NCBI GenBank assembly: GCA_041648155.1
Contig: JBAZPL010000051.1
Span: 1 to 14,488, forward strand
Origin: SSS58A sp041648155
GTDB taxonomy: Bacteria; Krumholzibacteriota; Krumholzibacteriia; Krumholzibacteriales; Krumholzibacteriaceae
DNA: 14,488 bases
Reading direction: 5' to 3'
Shown here: piece by piece, positions 1-6,254 of the stretch
Numbering within the stretch: the stretch's first letter is position 1
Layout: every line of letters begins with the position of its first letter
Notes under the pieces: generated by a model
The model's database searches: none
Told to the model about the DNA's origin: nothing
What the model saw: only the letters and a program-made list of their open reading frames with translations
Translations under genes and position numbers: made by a program

Positions 1-1
1 C

Positions 2-30
2 AAATTAAGGCGAAAAATCGCCCCTGTCAA
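2..30 (-). promoter_or_regulatory. Leftward sigma70-like promoter with an internal hairpin
   Basis: On the minus strand TTGACA (25-30) is followed after 17 bp by TAATTT (2-7), pointing out of the window to the left. Between the boxes lies the inverted repeat GGCGA/TCGCC (9-13 and 18-22), which could be an operator. The target gene lies outside the window. Confidence 0.45.
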
Positions 31-101
31 TGGAAAAGCTCGGCGCCGCGGCCGGCGGGCGTTCCTGTCCGGCGATCTCCCGCTCCTCTTCCACAAGGGT
101 C

Positions 102-130
102 TTGCCACTGCTTCCCCATTTTGTTATAGA
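102..130 (+). promoter_or_regulatory. Promoter of the ilvC-like/lipoprotein/gltX operon
   Basis: TTGCCA (102-107), a 17-bp spacer and TATAGA (125-130) form a good sigma70-type promoter. The expected transcription start is near 137. This leaves about 30 nt of leader before the preferred ATG at 167, which has GGAG at 157-160, and only about 12 nt before the ATG at 149. Confidence 0.6.
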
Positions 131-166
131 TAGTCACTTAGTCGAGAGATGCAAACGGAGCGTCGC

Positions 167-1180
167 ATGAATATATATATGGAAAGGGATGCCGACCGCG
201 GCATCCTTGCGGGAAAGACGATAGCCGTCGCCGGATACGGCAACCAGGGACGTCCGCAGGCGCTGAATCTTCGCGACAGCGGCTGCGCCGTCATCGTCGG
301 CGCTCGGGAGGGGGGGCGCGGCTGGAGGCGCGCGCAGGAGGACGGATTCGCGGTCGCGACCGTCGCCGAAGCCGTCCGGCGGGCGGATATTCTCATGATG
401 CTCCTGCCGGACGAGGTCCAGGGAGAGGTCTATAATGATGAAATTCGGGGCGCTCTCAGGCCCGGCGCCGCCCTGTGCTTCGCGCATGGTTTCTCCGTCG
501 CTTTCGGCGGGATAGAGGGAGAGAAGTTCGATCTGCTCCTTGTCGCTCCGAAAGGTCAGGGAGAGAGGCTCCGCGAGACGTACCTCGAGGGAAGCGGTCT
601 TCCATGCTTTGTCGGTGTCGAACACGACGCGTCGGGCGATGCCAAAAGAATCGCGCTCGCCGTCGCCGGGGCGCTCGGGTGTCTCCGGATCGGTGCGTAT
701 GAAACGAGCTTCCGGGAGGAGGCCGTGAGCGACATCTTCGGCGAGCAGGCCGTGCTCTGCGGCGGCGTGAGCGCCCTCATGAAGCGCGCCTTCGACGTGC
801 TCGTGAAGAAGGGACACAGCCCTGAGGTCGCGTATTTCGAGTGCTTCCACGAGGTGAAGATCATCGTCGATCTTTTCTCCCGTCTCGGCCTTTCCGGCAT
901 GCGGGACGTCATCAGCGGCACGGCCGCCTACGGAAGCCTCAAATTCGGCGAGGATCTCATCGGCGACGACGTCGAGAAAAGGATGGAGAAGCTCTACGAG
1001 CGAATCGAGAGCGGCGCCTTCGCGAAGATCTGGCTCGACGAGAATCGGACCGGCTGCAAGGAATTTCTGAAGTTGCGGGAAAAGGAACGCGGGCTTCTCA
1101 TAGAAAAGGTCGGCACGGAGGTTCGCGCGAGGTCGGAGACCTCACGCGGATCGCGCGGACGCGCGAAGAAAGGATCATGA
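167..1180 (+). CDS. Ketol-acid reductoisomerase-like protein (class I, divergent)
   Basis: This 337-residue protein has the size and plan of class I ketol-acid reductoisomerase (IlvC), which converts acetohydroxy acids to dihydroxy acids with NAD(P)H and Mg in branched-chain amino acid synthesis. The start at 167 is chosen because GGAG sits 6 nt upstream and the N-terminus (MNIYMERDAD) matches the family's usual start; the ATG at 149 would add six residues. A Rossmann GYGNQG lies at 23-28. The expected catalytic and metal residues are present: H107, K129, D189, E193, E225, E229 and S250. Several normally near-invariant positions differ: Ser to Asn and His to Arg in the GYGSQGH loop, Pro to Gln and His to Glu after APKG, and Glu to Ala in the NTAEYG segment. 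No ilvB/N/D/leu genes are nearby; it is cotranscribed with a lipoprotein and gltX. It is certainly KARI-fold, but a true ilvC is not certain. Confidence 0.85.
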   Translation: MNIYMERDADRGILAGKTIAVAGYGNQGRPQALNLRDSGCAVIVGAREGGRGWRRAQEDGFAVATVAEAVRRADILMMLLPDEVQGEVYNDEIRGALRPGAALCFAHGFSVAFGGIEGEKFDLLLVAPKGQGERLRETYLEGSGLPCFVGVEHDASGDAKRIALAVAGALGCLRIGAYETSFREEAVSDIFGEQAVLCGGVSALMKRAFDVLVKKGHSPEVAYFECFHEVKIIVDLFSRLGLSGMRDVISGTAAYGSLKFGEDLIGDDVEKRMEKLYERIESGAFAKIWLDENRTGCKEFLKLREKERGLLIEKVGTEVRARSETSRGSRGRAKKGS

Positions 1181-2031
1181 TGAGAAATATGAGTCTGGTC
1201 GCGGCGCTGTGTGCGCTCCTCGTCGTTTTCGGCTGCGGAAAGGGCTCGAAGGACAAGAAGGAGAGCCTGGAGGCGTTCCGCGTGCCCGATTCCCTTCTCG
1301 CCCCGATCGAGGGATATAATCTCACTGTCGACGAGTATCACGTCGTCAACGGAGGCGTCATGGCGAATGCGCAAATCGAGCTTCGCTATCCCGCTTCCGA
1401 GGTTGGTCGGTACCTTGCGGTAAGAGTATTCGGTTTCGCCAAGACGGGCTACGAGAAGATCGCGAAGGAGATCGGCCGTCCCGCCGCCGGAAAGATCGTC
1501 CTCATCGGAACGGTCGACCTCGACGAATACCTTCTCATGACGCGCAAGGAATGGTGGTACTACGGATACATCAAGGGAGATACGATCATCTTCGAGCCGT
1601 TCGACATCATGATCAAGCGCATGATCGGCGAGCAGGGGATCGTCAATCGCATCGCGCAGGCCGCGATCAATCGCCGGTCGGGGGGCAAGGCTCCATTCTG
1701 GCTCAAGGAGGCGATCGCCACGCGTATCGCCGGCGAAGCGGATATTCTCAAGATCCAGCAGCCCGAGTTCCAGTACGAAGGACGAAACATGAATCCCGCC
1801 CCCGAAGCGATCGAACGCGCGATCGCGGAGGGAACGAACCGCGGGGATTCGCGGATCGCCTACTACTCCGCCTACCGGATGCTCGAGAAGCTTCTCGAGA
1901 CGCATTCGATGGAGAAGGTCCTCTCCTTCCTCGACCGGCTCGGTGAAGGCAAAACGCTCGATCAGGCGAGCCGGGAAGCGTTCGGCGTCGATTACGGAGC
2001 TTTCATCGACAGGATACGGATCGATCGATAG
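1177..2031 (+). CDS. Lipoprotein resembling peptidase MA, active-site motif missing
   Basis: The 284-residue product has a short signal sequence ending at a lipobox-like VFGC (Cys20), so it is probably a lipoprotein. The ATGATG start overlaps the TGA of the reductoisomerase gene, with a purine-rich AAGAAAGG just upstream; the second ATG (1180) has the better spacing. The C-terminal half follows the layout of peptidase MA-like gluzincins: a short helix, then PFWLKEAIATRIAGE (173-187) like the usual P-x-W-L-x-E-G-x-A-x-Y segment, then YYSAYRMLEKLL (229-240) and a final helix with LGEGKTLDQASREAFG (255-270). Where such peptidases carry HExxH, this protein has RIAQAAIN (158-165) without His or Glu. 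No other HExxH is present. I infer a catalytically dead periplasmic protein, with unknown partner. The family call rests on pattern, not on a search. Confidence 0.7.
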   Translation: MMRNMSLVAALCALLVVFGCGKGSKDKKESLEAFRVPDSLLAPIEGYNLTVDEYHVVNGGVMANAQIELRYPASEVGRYLAVRVFGFAKTGYEKIAKEIGRPAAGKIVLIGTVDLDEYLLMTRKEWWYYGYIKGDTIIFEPFDIMIKRMIGEQGIVNRIAQAAINRRSGGKAPFWLKEAIATRIAGEADILKIQQPEFQYEGRNMNPAPEAIERAIAEGTNRGDSRIAYYSAYRMLEKLLETHSMEKVLSFLDRLGEGKTLDQASREAFGVDYGAFIDRIRIDR

Positions 2032-2052
2032 CCGCTTCGGGACGGGAGCACG

Positions 2053-3642
2053 ATGAATCTGATCGAAAAGCACGACGATATGGTTCGGGTACGTTTTGCG
2101 CCGAGCCCAACGGGGCATCTCCACGTCGGCGGGGCGCGGACCGCACTCTACAATTTCCTCTACGCCCGCAGGAATCAGGGCATTTTCGTGCTCCGCATCG
2201 AGGATACCGACGCGGCGCGCTCGACGCGCGAGTCCTACGAGGGTATCCTGCGCGGCCTCAGGTGGCTCGGGCTCAAATGGGACGAGGGGCCCGACGCCGG
2301 CGGCGAGTACGGACCGTACGTGCAGTCGGCGCGGGGCGTTCTGTACCATTCCGAAGCCGACCGGCTCCTGCGCGAGGGGAAGGTCTACCGCTGCTTTTGC
2401 ACGAGCGAGGAGCTCGACGCGGCGCGGGTCGAGCAGGAAGCGAAGAAGCTCCCCCCGAAATACCAGGGCACGTGCCGCGATCTGAATCCGTCCGAGATCG
2501 ACGAGAAGCTCGGTCGCGGTCTTCCGCACGTGATCAGGTTCAGGATGCCGATCGAGGGGGACGTGCGCTTCCGGGACGTTATCAGAGGGGATTTCACTTT
2601 CGCGAACACGGATCTCGACGATTTCGTCCTCATCAAATCGGACGGGCGGCCGACCTACAACTACGCCGTCGTCGTCGACGACGGCCACATGAAGATCAGC
2701 CACGTGATCCGCGGCGACGACCATATTTCGAATACGCCGCGGCAGGTGCACCTCTTCGACGCGCTCGGGTACCGTCTCCCCAAGTTCGCGCACCTTCCGA
2801 TGATTCTCGGGCACGACAAGACGAGGCTCAGCAAGCGCCACGGCGCGACCTCGGTCGATTCGTACCGCGAACAGCACTACCTGAGCGAGGCGATGGTCAA
2901 CTACCTCGCGCTCCTCGGCTGGTCATACGACGGCAAGCGCGAGCTCTTCACGCTCAAGGCGCTCATCGAGGCCTTTTCGCTCAAGAAGGTCTCGAGCAAC
3001 CCGGCCGTTTTCGATCTCGGCAAGATGGAATGGATCAACGCGGAGCATTTCAAGACGCTTCCCCCGGCAGCGAAGGTCGAGCTCGTGTACGGCGTTCTCG
3101 AGGGGGAAGGGCTCTTGCCGCCGTCGTTCGAGGTCGACCTTTCCCGCCCCGTCGATCTCAAGCTCGTGCCGGGGAAGGAACCGGCGCGGGCCGAGGCGCC
3201 CGACGCGGGAAGGCGCGCCTATGCAAGAGAGATTCCGCGTCTCGCGCTCATCATCGAAACCCTGGGGAACAGGCTCAAGCTTCTCAAGGACGTTCCCGAT
3301 CTCATGCGCTATTTCTACCGGGACGATTACGCGCGGGACGACGCGGCGGTGCACAACCATCTCATGACGAAGGAAGCAGGCGCGCGCCTCTCCGCGCTCG
3401 CCGACGAATTCGAGAAGCTCCAGTATTTCGACCGCGCCACGGTCGAGGAGACGCTCCGGGGCCTCGCCGAACGCCTCACCATCGAGGCGGGAGAGCTCAT
3501 TCATCCGAGCCGGGTCGCTCTTACCGGCAAGACCGTGTCGCCGGATATCTTCTGGGTCATCGTTCTTCTCGGAAAAGCGAAAACGATCGAGCGGCTTCGC
3601 TCGGCCTCGGCGCTCGGCGCGAAGGGGATTCCCGGATCGTAG
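2053..3642 (+). CDS. gltX: Glutamyl-tRNA synthetase
   Basis: This 529-residue class Ic synthetase charges tRNA-Glu with glutamate in the cytoplasm. The N-terminus FAPSPTGHLHVGG (15-27) carries the HIGH-type signature, RIEDTD lies at 48-53, and the KMSKS-type loop appears as TRLSKRHG (257-264). C114, C116 and C141 resemble the zinc-associated segment of some family members. The ATG at 2053 has GGGAG 4 nt upstream. The ATG at 2080, where many family members begin (MVRVRFAPSPTG), lacks an obvious ribosome site. It lies 21 nt after the lipoprotein gene and is probably cotranscribed. The genes for tRNA-Gln and tRNA-Glu follow, the two tRNAs a non-discriminating enzyme would charge. The sequence alone does not tell me whether this one is non-discriminating. 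The length is somewhat above the usual 465-500, with an insertion around 350-400. Confidence 0.97.
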   Translation: MNLIEKHDDMVRVRFAPSPTGHLHVGGARTALYNFLYARRNQGIFVLRIEDTDAARSTRESYEGILRGLRWLGLKWDEGPDAGGEYGPYVQSARGVLYHSEADRLLREGKVYRCFCTSEELDAARVEQEAKKLPPKYQGTCRDLNPSEIDEKLGRGLPHVIRFRMPIEGDVRFRDVIRGDFTFANTDLDDFVLIKSDGRPTYNYAVVVDDGHMKISHVIRGDDHISNTPRQVHLFDALGYRLPKFAHLPMILGHDKTRLSKRHGATSVDSYREQHYLSEAMVNYLALLGWSYDGKRELFTLKALIEAFSLKKVSSNPAVFDLGKMEWINAEHFKTLPPAAKVELVYGVLEGEGLLPPSFEVDLSRPVDLKLVPGKEPARAEAPDAGRRAYAREIPRLALIIETLGNRLKLLKDVPDLMRYFYRDDYARDDAAVHNHLMTKEAGARLSALADEFEKLQYFDRATVEETLRGLAERLTIEAGELIHPSRVALTGKTVSPDIFWVIVLLGKAKTIERLRSASALGAKGIPGS

Positions 3643-3658
3643 GAGCCGTTCCACCGCC

Positions 3659-3698
3659 CCGGCGGCGCGGCAGATCCCACCCGCGGGAGGGCCGCCGG
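3659..3698. repeat. GC-rich inverted repeat downstream of gltX
   Basis: CCGGCGGC (3659-3666) and GCCGCCGG (3691-3698) form an 8-bp perfect stem. The loop contains a further CCC/GGG pairing. No U-tract follows, so it is not a classical intrinsic terminator. It could mark the 3' end of the gltX transcript. Confidence 0.4.
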
Positions 3699-3720
3699 AT
3701 CCGGGCGTGAAAAAGAGGGG

Positions 3721-3749
3721 TTGATTTCTTGCGGCTTATTTCTTAATTT
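3721..3749 (+). promoter_or_regulatory. Possible tRNA operon promoter
   Basis: TTGATT (3721-3726), 17 bp, then TAATTT (3744-3749) would start transcription a few bases before the first tRNA. The boxes are weak matches, but the stretch is clearly AT-rich against its surroundings. Confidence 0.4.
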
Positions 3750-3760
3750 CTCTAAGCCAT

Positions 3761-3834
3761 TGGGGAGTGGTCTAATGGCAGGACAACTGACTCTGGATCA
3801 GTTGATGGGGGTTCGACTCCTCCCTCCCCAGCCA
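3761..3834 (+). tRNA. tRNA-Gln (anticodon CTG)
   Basis: A complete cloverleaf can be folded: acceptor TGGGGAG (3761-3767) with CTCCCCA (3824-3830), anticodon stem ACTGA/TCAGT, anticodon loop CTCTGGA with CTG at 3793-3795, and a T-arm with TTCGACT in the loop. The discriminator is G and CCA is encoded (3832-3834). It decodes CAG. Confidence 0.96.
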
Positions 3835-3846
3835 GATCGGCAAGGT

Positions 3847-3921
3847 GGCCCCTTAGTCTAGTGGTCAGGACGCTTGGTTCTCAGCCAAGAATCAGGGGTT
3901 CGACTCCCCTAGGGGCTACCA
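3847..3921 (+). tRNA. tRNA-Glu (anticodon CTC)
   Basis: The acceptor GGCCCCT (3847-3853) pairs with AGGGGCT (3911-3917) with one G-U. The anticodon stem is CTTGG/CCAAG with loop TTCTCAG and CTC at 3880-3882. The T-arm is canonical, the discriminator is A and CCA is encoded. It lies 12 nt after tRNA-Gln and decodes GAG. Confidence 0.96.
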
Positions 3922-3928
3922 GAAACAA

Positions 3929-3960
3929 AAGCCCGGGAGAATCGCCGTTCTCCCGGGCTT
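3929..3960. terminator. Bidirectional intrinsic terminator
   Basis: An 11-bp perfect stem GCCCGGGAGAA/TTCTCCCGGGC (3931-3941 and 3948-3958) has a 6-nt loop and flanking A/T pairs. Read leftward it is followed at once by TTTTGTTTC, a good U-tract, so it should end the ArsR operon. Read rightward the tail is CTTCGTGTTTT, a weaker terminator for the tRNA pair. Confidence 0.88.
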
Positions 3961-3973
3961 CGTGTTTTCGCAT

Positions 3974-3988
3974 GCGGCCGACCGCCGC
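3974..3988 (-). promoter_or_regulatory. SECIS-like hairpin after the fmdB UGA
   Basis: On the minus strand GCGGC and GCCGC form a 5-bp GC stem around the loop GGUCG. The loop begins 19 nt after the UGA at 4004-4002. From memory, the E. coli fdhF SECIS has GGUCU in its apical loop at the same distance. The second in-frame UGA (3992-3990) is only 6 nt from the loop and would read as a stop. Confidence 0.4.
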
Positions 3989-4001
3989 TTCAACAGCCTC
4001 C

Positions 4002-4187
4002 TCAGGTGGGACCGCAGGAGGCGCCTCCCGACGAGGAGCATCCGCTGCAATTCTTCGCGATCCGGGAGATGAGCTTCTCGATGTCGGCGGAACCGCATGA
4101 GGGGCACGCGATCTCCTGGGCCGCGCTCATGACGAGCTCCTCGAAGAGCTTGCCGCATTTTCTGCATTCATATTCGAATATGGGCAT
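4002..4187 (-). CDS. FmdB-family zinc-ribbon protein, possible C-terminal selenocysteine
   Basis: This small protein (61 residues to the first TGA) starts MPIFEYECRKCG, the hallmark of the FmdB family, with a zinc ribbon C8-x2-C11 and C28-x2-C31. Family function is poorly defined (putative regulatory or metal-linked proteins). The tail is Cys/Ser/Gly-rich with C47, C50 and C58. The first TGA (4004-4002) is followed in frame by Gly-Gly-Cys and a second TGA (3992-3990), so readthrough would give a 65-residue protein ending Cys-Gly-Pro-Thr-Sec-Gly-Gly-Cys. A hairpin with a GGUC loop lies 19 nt beyond the first TGA. The gene is the last of the ArsR operon, 5 nt after the stop of the extended membrane-protein gene, and is followed by a strong terminator. 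The FmdB call is firm. The Sec extension is inference, because a protein ending at the first TGA would also be normal for the family. Confidence 0.9.
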   Translation of the reverse strand: MPIFEYECRKCGKLFEELVMSAAQEIACPSCGSADIEKLISRIAKNCSGCSSSGGASCGPT

Positions 4188-4192
4188 CGCGC

Positions 4193-4348
4193 CTACTTCT
4201 TTGTTTCCTCTTCTTTGTCGTGCTCATTCTTTGTGGATCGGTCCCCGATCCCGCATGTCTGCGACATTCAGGTGGGCACGCCGAGCCGGGGGAGAACGAA
4301 CTTCATGACGACGATCCATACCGCGAGAAATATCAGAACCTTGATCAT
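4193..4348 (-). CDS. Small single-pass membrane protein with in-frame UGA, candidate selenoprotein
   Basis: The ATG overlaps the TGA of the ArsR gene (ATGA), implying translational coupling. The first 26 codons give a hydrophobic helix (about residues 4-19) and then PRLGVPT before an in-frame TGA at 4270-4268. Reading on gives Met-Ser-Gln-Thr-Cys and a hydrophilic, Lys/Glu-rich tail of 24 residues, ending at TAG (4195-4193), just 5 nt before the fmdB ATG. With UGA as Sec the product is 51 residues, with U27 and C32 (U-x4-C). With UGA as a stop, an 80-nt gap would sit in an otherwise tightly packed operon. A 7-bp hairpin with a G-rich loop begins about 17 nt after the UGA. I recognise no named family. 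Function is unknown; a membrane-anchored selenol/thiol redox or metalloid-handling role is suggested by ArsR and FmdB next to it. Confidence 0.6.
4235..4251 (-). promoter_or_regulatory. SECIS-like hairpin after the membrane-protein UGA
   Basis: On the minus strand GGATCGG and CCGATCC form a perfect 7-bp stem with loop GGA (or a 6-bp stem with loop GGGAC). The loop begins 23-24 nt after the UGA, inside the 16-37 nt window described for bacterial SECIS elements, and starts with G as the consensus requires. Confidence 0.5.
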
Positions 4349-4713
4349 GTATCTCGACCGGCCTTTCGCGCGGGTTTCCGGTTCAGAAAGCGAGCGAGCA
4401 CGCGCTTCTCGTTCGCCGCTTTTTCCTGTATTGACCTGCAGATGATTGCGCATATCTCCTCGCTCATCCCGTTCGAGAGACGGTAGAACACGTTTCGGCG
4501 ATCCCTGCGTGTGAGCACGAATCCCTCTCCGAGCAGAATGCGGAGGTGTTTCGAGACGTTCGCCTGGCCGAGACCCGTTTCATCGACGAGCTCCGTCACG
4601 CACTTTTCGCCGGCGCAGAGACGCCGCAGCACGGACAGGCGGGACGCGTCGGCGAGCGCCTTGAGGCGCCTCGCCACGAGCTCGAACGGCATGGATTCGG
4701 AATCGAACGTCAT
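4345..4713 (-). CDS. ArsR/SmtB-family transcriptional repressor
   Basis: A 122-residue winged-helix repressor of the ArsR/SmtB type, a cytoplasmic dimer that usually leaves DNA on binding a metal(loid) or on thiol oxidation. The helix-turn-helix runs about 36-62 (TELVDETGLGQANVSKHLRI) and the wing about 63-79 (RRDRRNVFYRL). Cys residues at 33, 38, 88 and 92 are candidate sensor ligands. C38 sits in GEKCVTEL, where metal-sensing relatives have ELCVCDL with two cysteines, so the inducer cannot be named. The ribosome site is AAGGG about 8 nt before the ATG. It is the first gene of a three-gene operon with the UGA-containing membrane protein (ATGA overlap) and the FmdB protein. A palindrome inside its own promoter suggests autoregulation. 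Confidence 0.92.
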   Translation of the reverse strand: MTFDSESMPFELVARRLKALADASRLSVLRRLCAGEKCVTELVDETGLGQANVSKHLRILLGEGFVLTRRDRRNVFYRLSNGMSEEICAIICRSIQEKAANEKRVLARFLNRKPARKAGRDT

Positions 4714-4752
4714 CGGGCCGCCCTTTTTAATATTCCTATATACTCATGCAGT

Positions 4753-4781
4753 AATATAATGACATAGAGCGACAATGTCAA
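4753..4781 (-). promoter_or_regulatory. Strong sigma70 promoter of the ArsR operon
   Basis: TTGACA (4781-4776) is separated by exactly 17 bp from TATATT (4758-4753), near the ideal sigma70 promoter. Transcription should start near 4746, about 33 nt before the arsR ATG. Confidence 0.8.
4760..4780. promoter_or_regulatory. 21-bp palindromic operator, probable ArsR site
   Basis: TGACAT (4760-4765) and ATGTCA (4775-4780) are perfect inverted repeats with a 9-bp spacer. They lie between and partly over the -35 and -10 boxes, where a dimeric repressor would block RNA polymerase. That the bound protein is the adjacent ArsR is inference. Confidence 0.65.
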
Positions 4782-4819
4782 TGAAAAGCCGTCCGGCCAT
4801 TCCTGCGCGTGGACCTCTC

Positions 4820-6154
4820 TCATATCTCGATGCGCTTCCAGCCGCCTTCCCTGAATTTCCATGCCATCGCGCCGGCGAAACAGACGATGTAGAGATAGAT
4901 CGCGCACCACGTGACGAGGAGTCCCGCATGAAAGATCTCCACCGACGCGTAAGAGAACGGGATGAGGACGCCCCCCATGCACGCCATCTCGGCGATCATC
5001 ACGTAGAGAGTGCCGCCGACGCCCTGGAGGGTGCGGGAGAGGATGATGCCGACCGCGTCGATGAACTGGAATGCGCCGAGAAGCCTGAACGGAACGGCCC
5101 CCTTCTCGATCGCCGCGAGATCGCTCGTGAAAACGCCCATGATCTCCCGGGGAAAGAAAACGAATGAAGCTCCGATGATCCCCATGACGAGGGAGCCGAT
5201 CGCGACGGAGTGCCAGCCGTATCGCGCTGCGAGGGCGGGATTGCGTTCCCCGAGGCTTCGTCCGACGAGGGCCGCGGACGCCGTTCCGATAGAGAGTCCG
5301 ATCATAAACGAGAAATCGAATGCTTTGATGATGATGTTGCTGATGGCGAGCTCGCCGACGCCGATCCTTCCGATGAGGCTTAAGAATATGAGGAATCCGG
5401 CGATTGTCATGCTCTGGACGGCGCGGGGCCCCGATATCCTGATTATCCGGGCCATGAGCGGCCTCGAAAGCCGCGCGCGGGGGAGGGAGGCCGGCAGCCG
5501 GCCGAGAATCCGGAAGCGGACGAGGGAGAGGTAGAAAAGGACTCCGAGGCCCGTGCTGATCACCGACGCGATCGCCGCGCCCCGAACCTCGAGACGCGGG
5601 AATCCCGCGTGCCCGAAGATGAGGAGATAGTTGAGAAGGATGTGGCAGCCGTTCACCGCTACCGAAACGATCATGTCGATCTTGACGCGGGCGGCGCCGT
5701 ACGCGAAACCGCCGAGCGCCATCATCGCGATGACGCAGAATAGGCCGCTGAACCGGATGCTCATATAAGCGATCCCGTCGCGCACGACGGCGGGGTCGGC
5801 CGCGAGCTTCGGGAAGATCCACGGGGTAAGAAAGCCGCCCGCGATCGAGACGGGGATTCCGACGGCGAGGGCGAGAGCGAACGTGTTGAGCGCGATTCGC
5901 GGGTACTCGTCGAAACGCTTCTCGCCGTGCCGCCGCGCCGTGATCGCCTGCGTGCCGACGCCGAGGGATCCGAAAGCGAGGACCGTGACGTGCAGGAAGA
6001 GAGAGCCGAGGCCGACCGCGGCAAGCTGGGCGATCCCGAGCCTGCCGACCATCGCCGTATCCACGATCTGGATCATCGTATGCGAGAGCATGCCGATCAT
6101 GACCGGTCCGGAAAGTCTCACGATCTCTTTATTCATTTGCTGGTCGATGTTCAT
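4820..6154 (-). CDS. MATE-family multidrug/organic cation efflux protein
   Basis: This 444-residue inner-membrane protein has the length and roughly twelve hydrophobic helices of MATE (NorM/DinF-type) exporters, which extrude organic cations or drugs using Na+ or H+ gradients. The first helix carries QIVDTAMVGRLG (29-40), a classic MATE signature. The two halves show the expected internal symmetry, with a second-half opening of RISGPRAVQSM. The start at 6154 is chosen because GGGAA lies 7 nt upstream and the preceding frame back to 6256 lacks family features; an ATG at 6136 is possible. It is transcribed divergently from the thioredoxin-barrel gene with overlapping promoters. No terminator is visible between it and the ArsR operon about 100 nt downstream on the same strand. 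Substrate unknown. Confidence 0.93.
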   Translation of the reverse strand: MNIDQQMNKEIVRLSGPVMIGMLSHTMIQIVDTAMVGRLGIAQLAAVGLGSLFLHVTVLAFGSLGVGTQAITARRHGEKRFDEYPRIALNTFALALAVGIPVSIAGGFLTPWIFPKLAADPAVVRDGIAYMSIRFSGLFCVIAMMALGGFAYGAARVKIDMIVSVAVNGCHILLNYLLIFGHAGFPRLEVRGAAIASVISTGLGVLFYLSLVRFRILGRLPASLPRARLSRPLMARIIRISGPRAVQSMTIAGFLIFLSLIGRIGVGELAISNIIIKAFDFSFMIGLSIGTASAALVGRSLGERNPALAARYGWHSVAIGSLVMGIIGASFVFFPREIMGVFTSDLAAIEKGAVPFRLLGAFQFIDAVGIILSRTLQGVGGTLYVMIAEMACMGGVLIPFSYASVEIFHAGLLVTWCAIYLYIVCFAGAMAWKFREGGWKRIEI

Positions 6155-6177
6155 TCCGGCATTCCCGCAAAATGTGT

Positions 6178-6205
6178 TTGAGAGCCTCGAAGGTACGAAT
6201 ATAAT
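6178..6205 (+). promoter_or_regulatory. Promoter of the thioredoxin-barrel gene
   Basis: TTGAGA (6178-6183), 16 bp, then a perfect TATAAT (6200-6205). The expected start is near 6212, about 43 nt before the ATG at 6255. Confidence 0.65.
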
Positions 6206-6226
6206 AGGGCCGCGCGTAACCTTCAA
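6198..6226 (-). promoter_or_regulatory. Promoter of the MATE gene
   Basis: On the minus strand TTGAAG (6226-6221), 17 bp, then TATATT (6203-6198). Its -10 overlaps the -10 of the opposite promoter, so the two cannot be occupied at once. Confidence 0.6.
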
Positions 6227-6254
6227 CGTGGAACGGAACAGGGAGGCGACGTTC

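Noticed and set aside
994..2877. Long open frame on the minus strand opposite the lipoprotein and gltX genes
   Set aside because: It is the mirror of two well-supported genes in GC-rich DNA; its composition (Arg/Val/Asp-rich) is that of a shadow frame.
4745..4822. UGA readthrough of the MATE gene
   Set aside because: The extension is a short Arg-rich peptide ending over the arsR promoter, with no motif; a normal stop is simpler.
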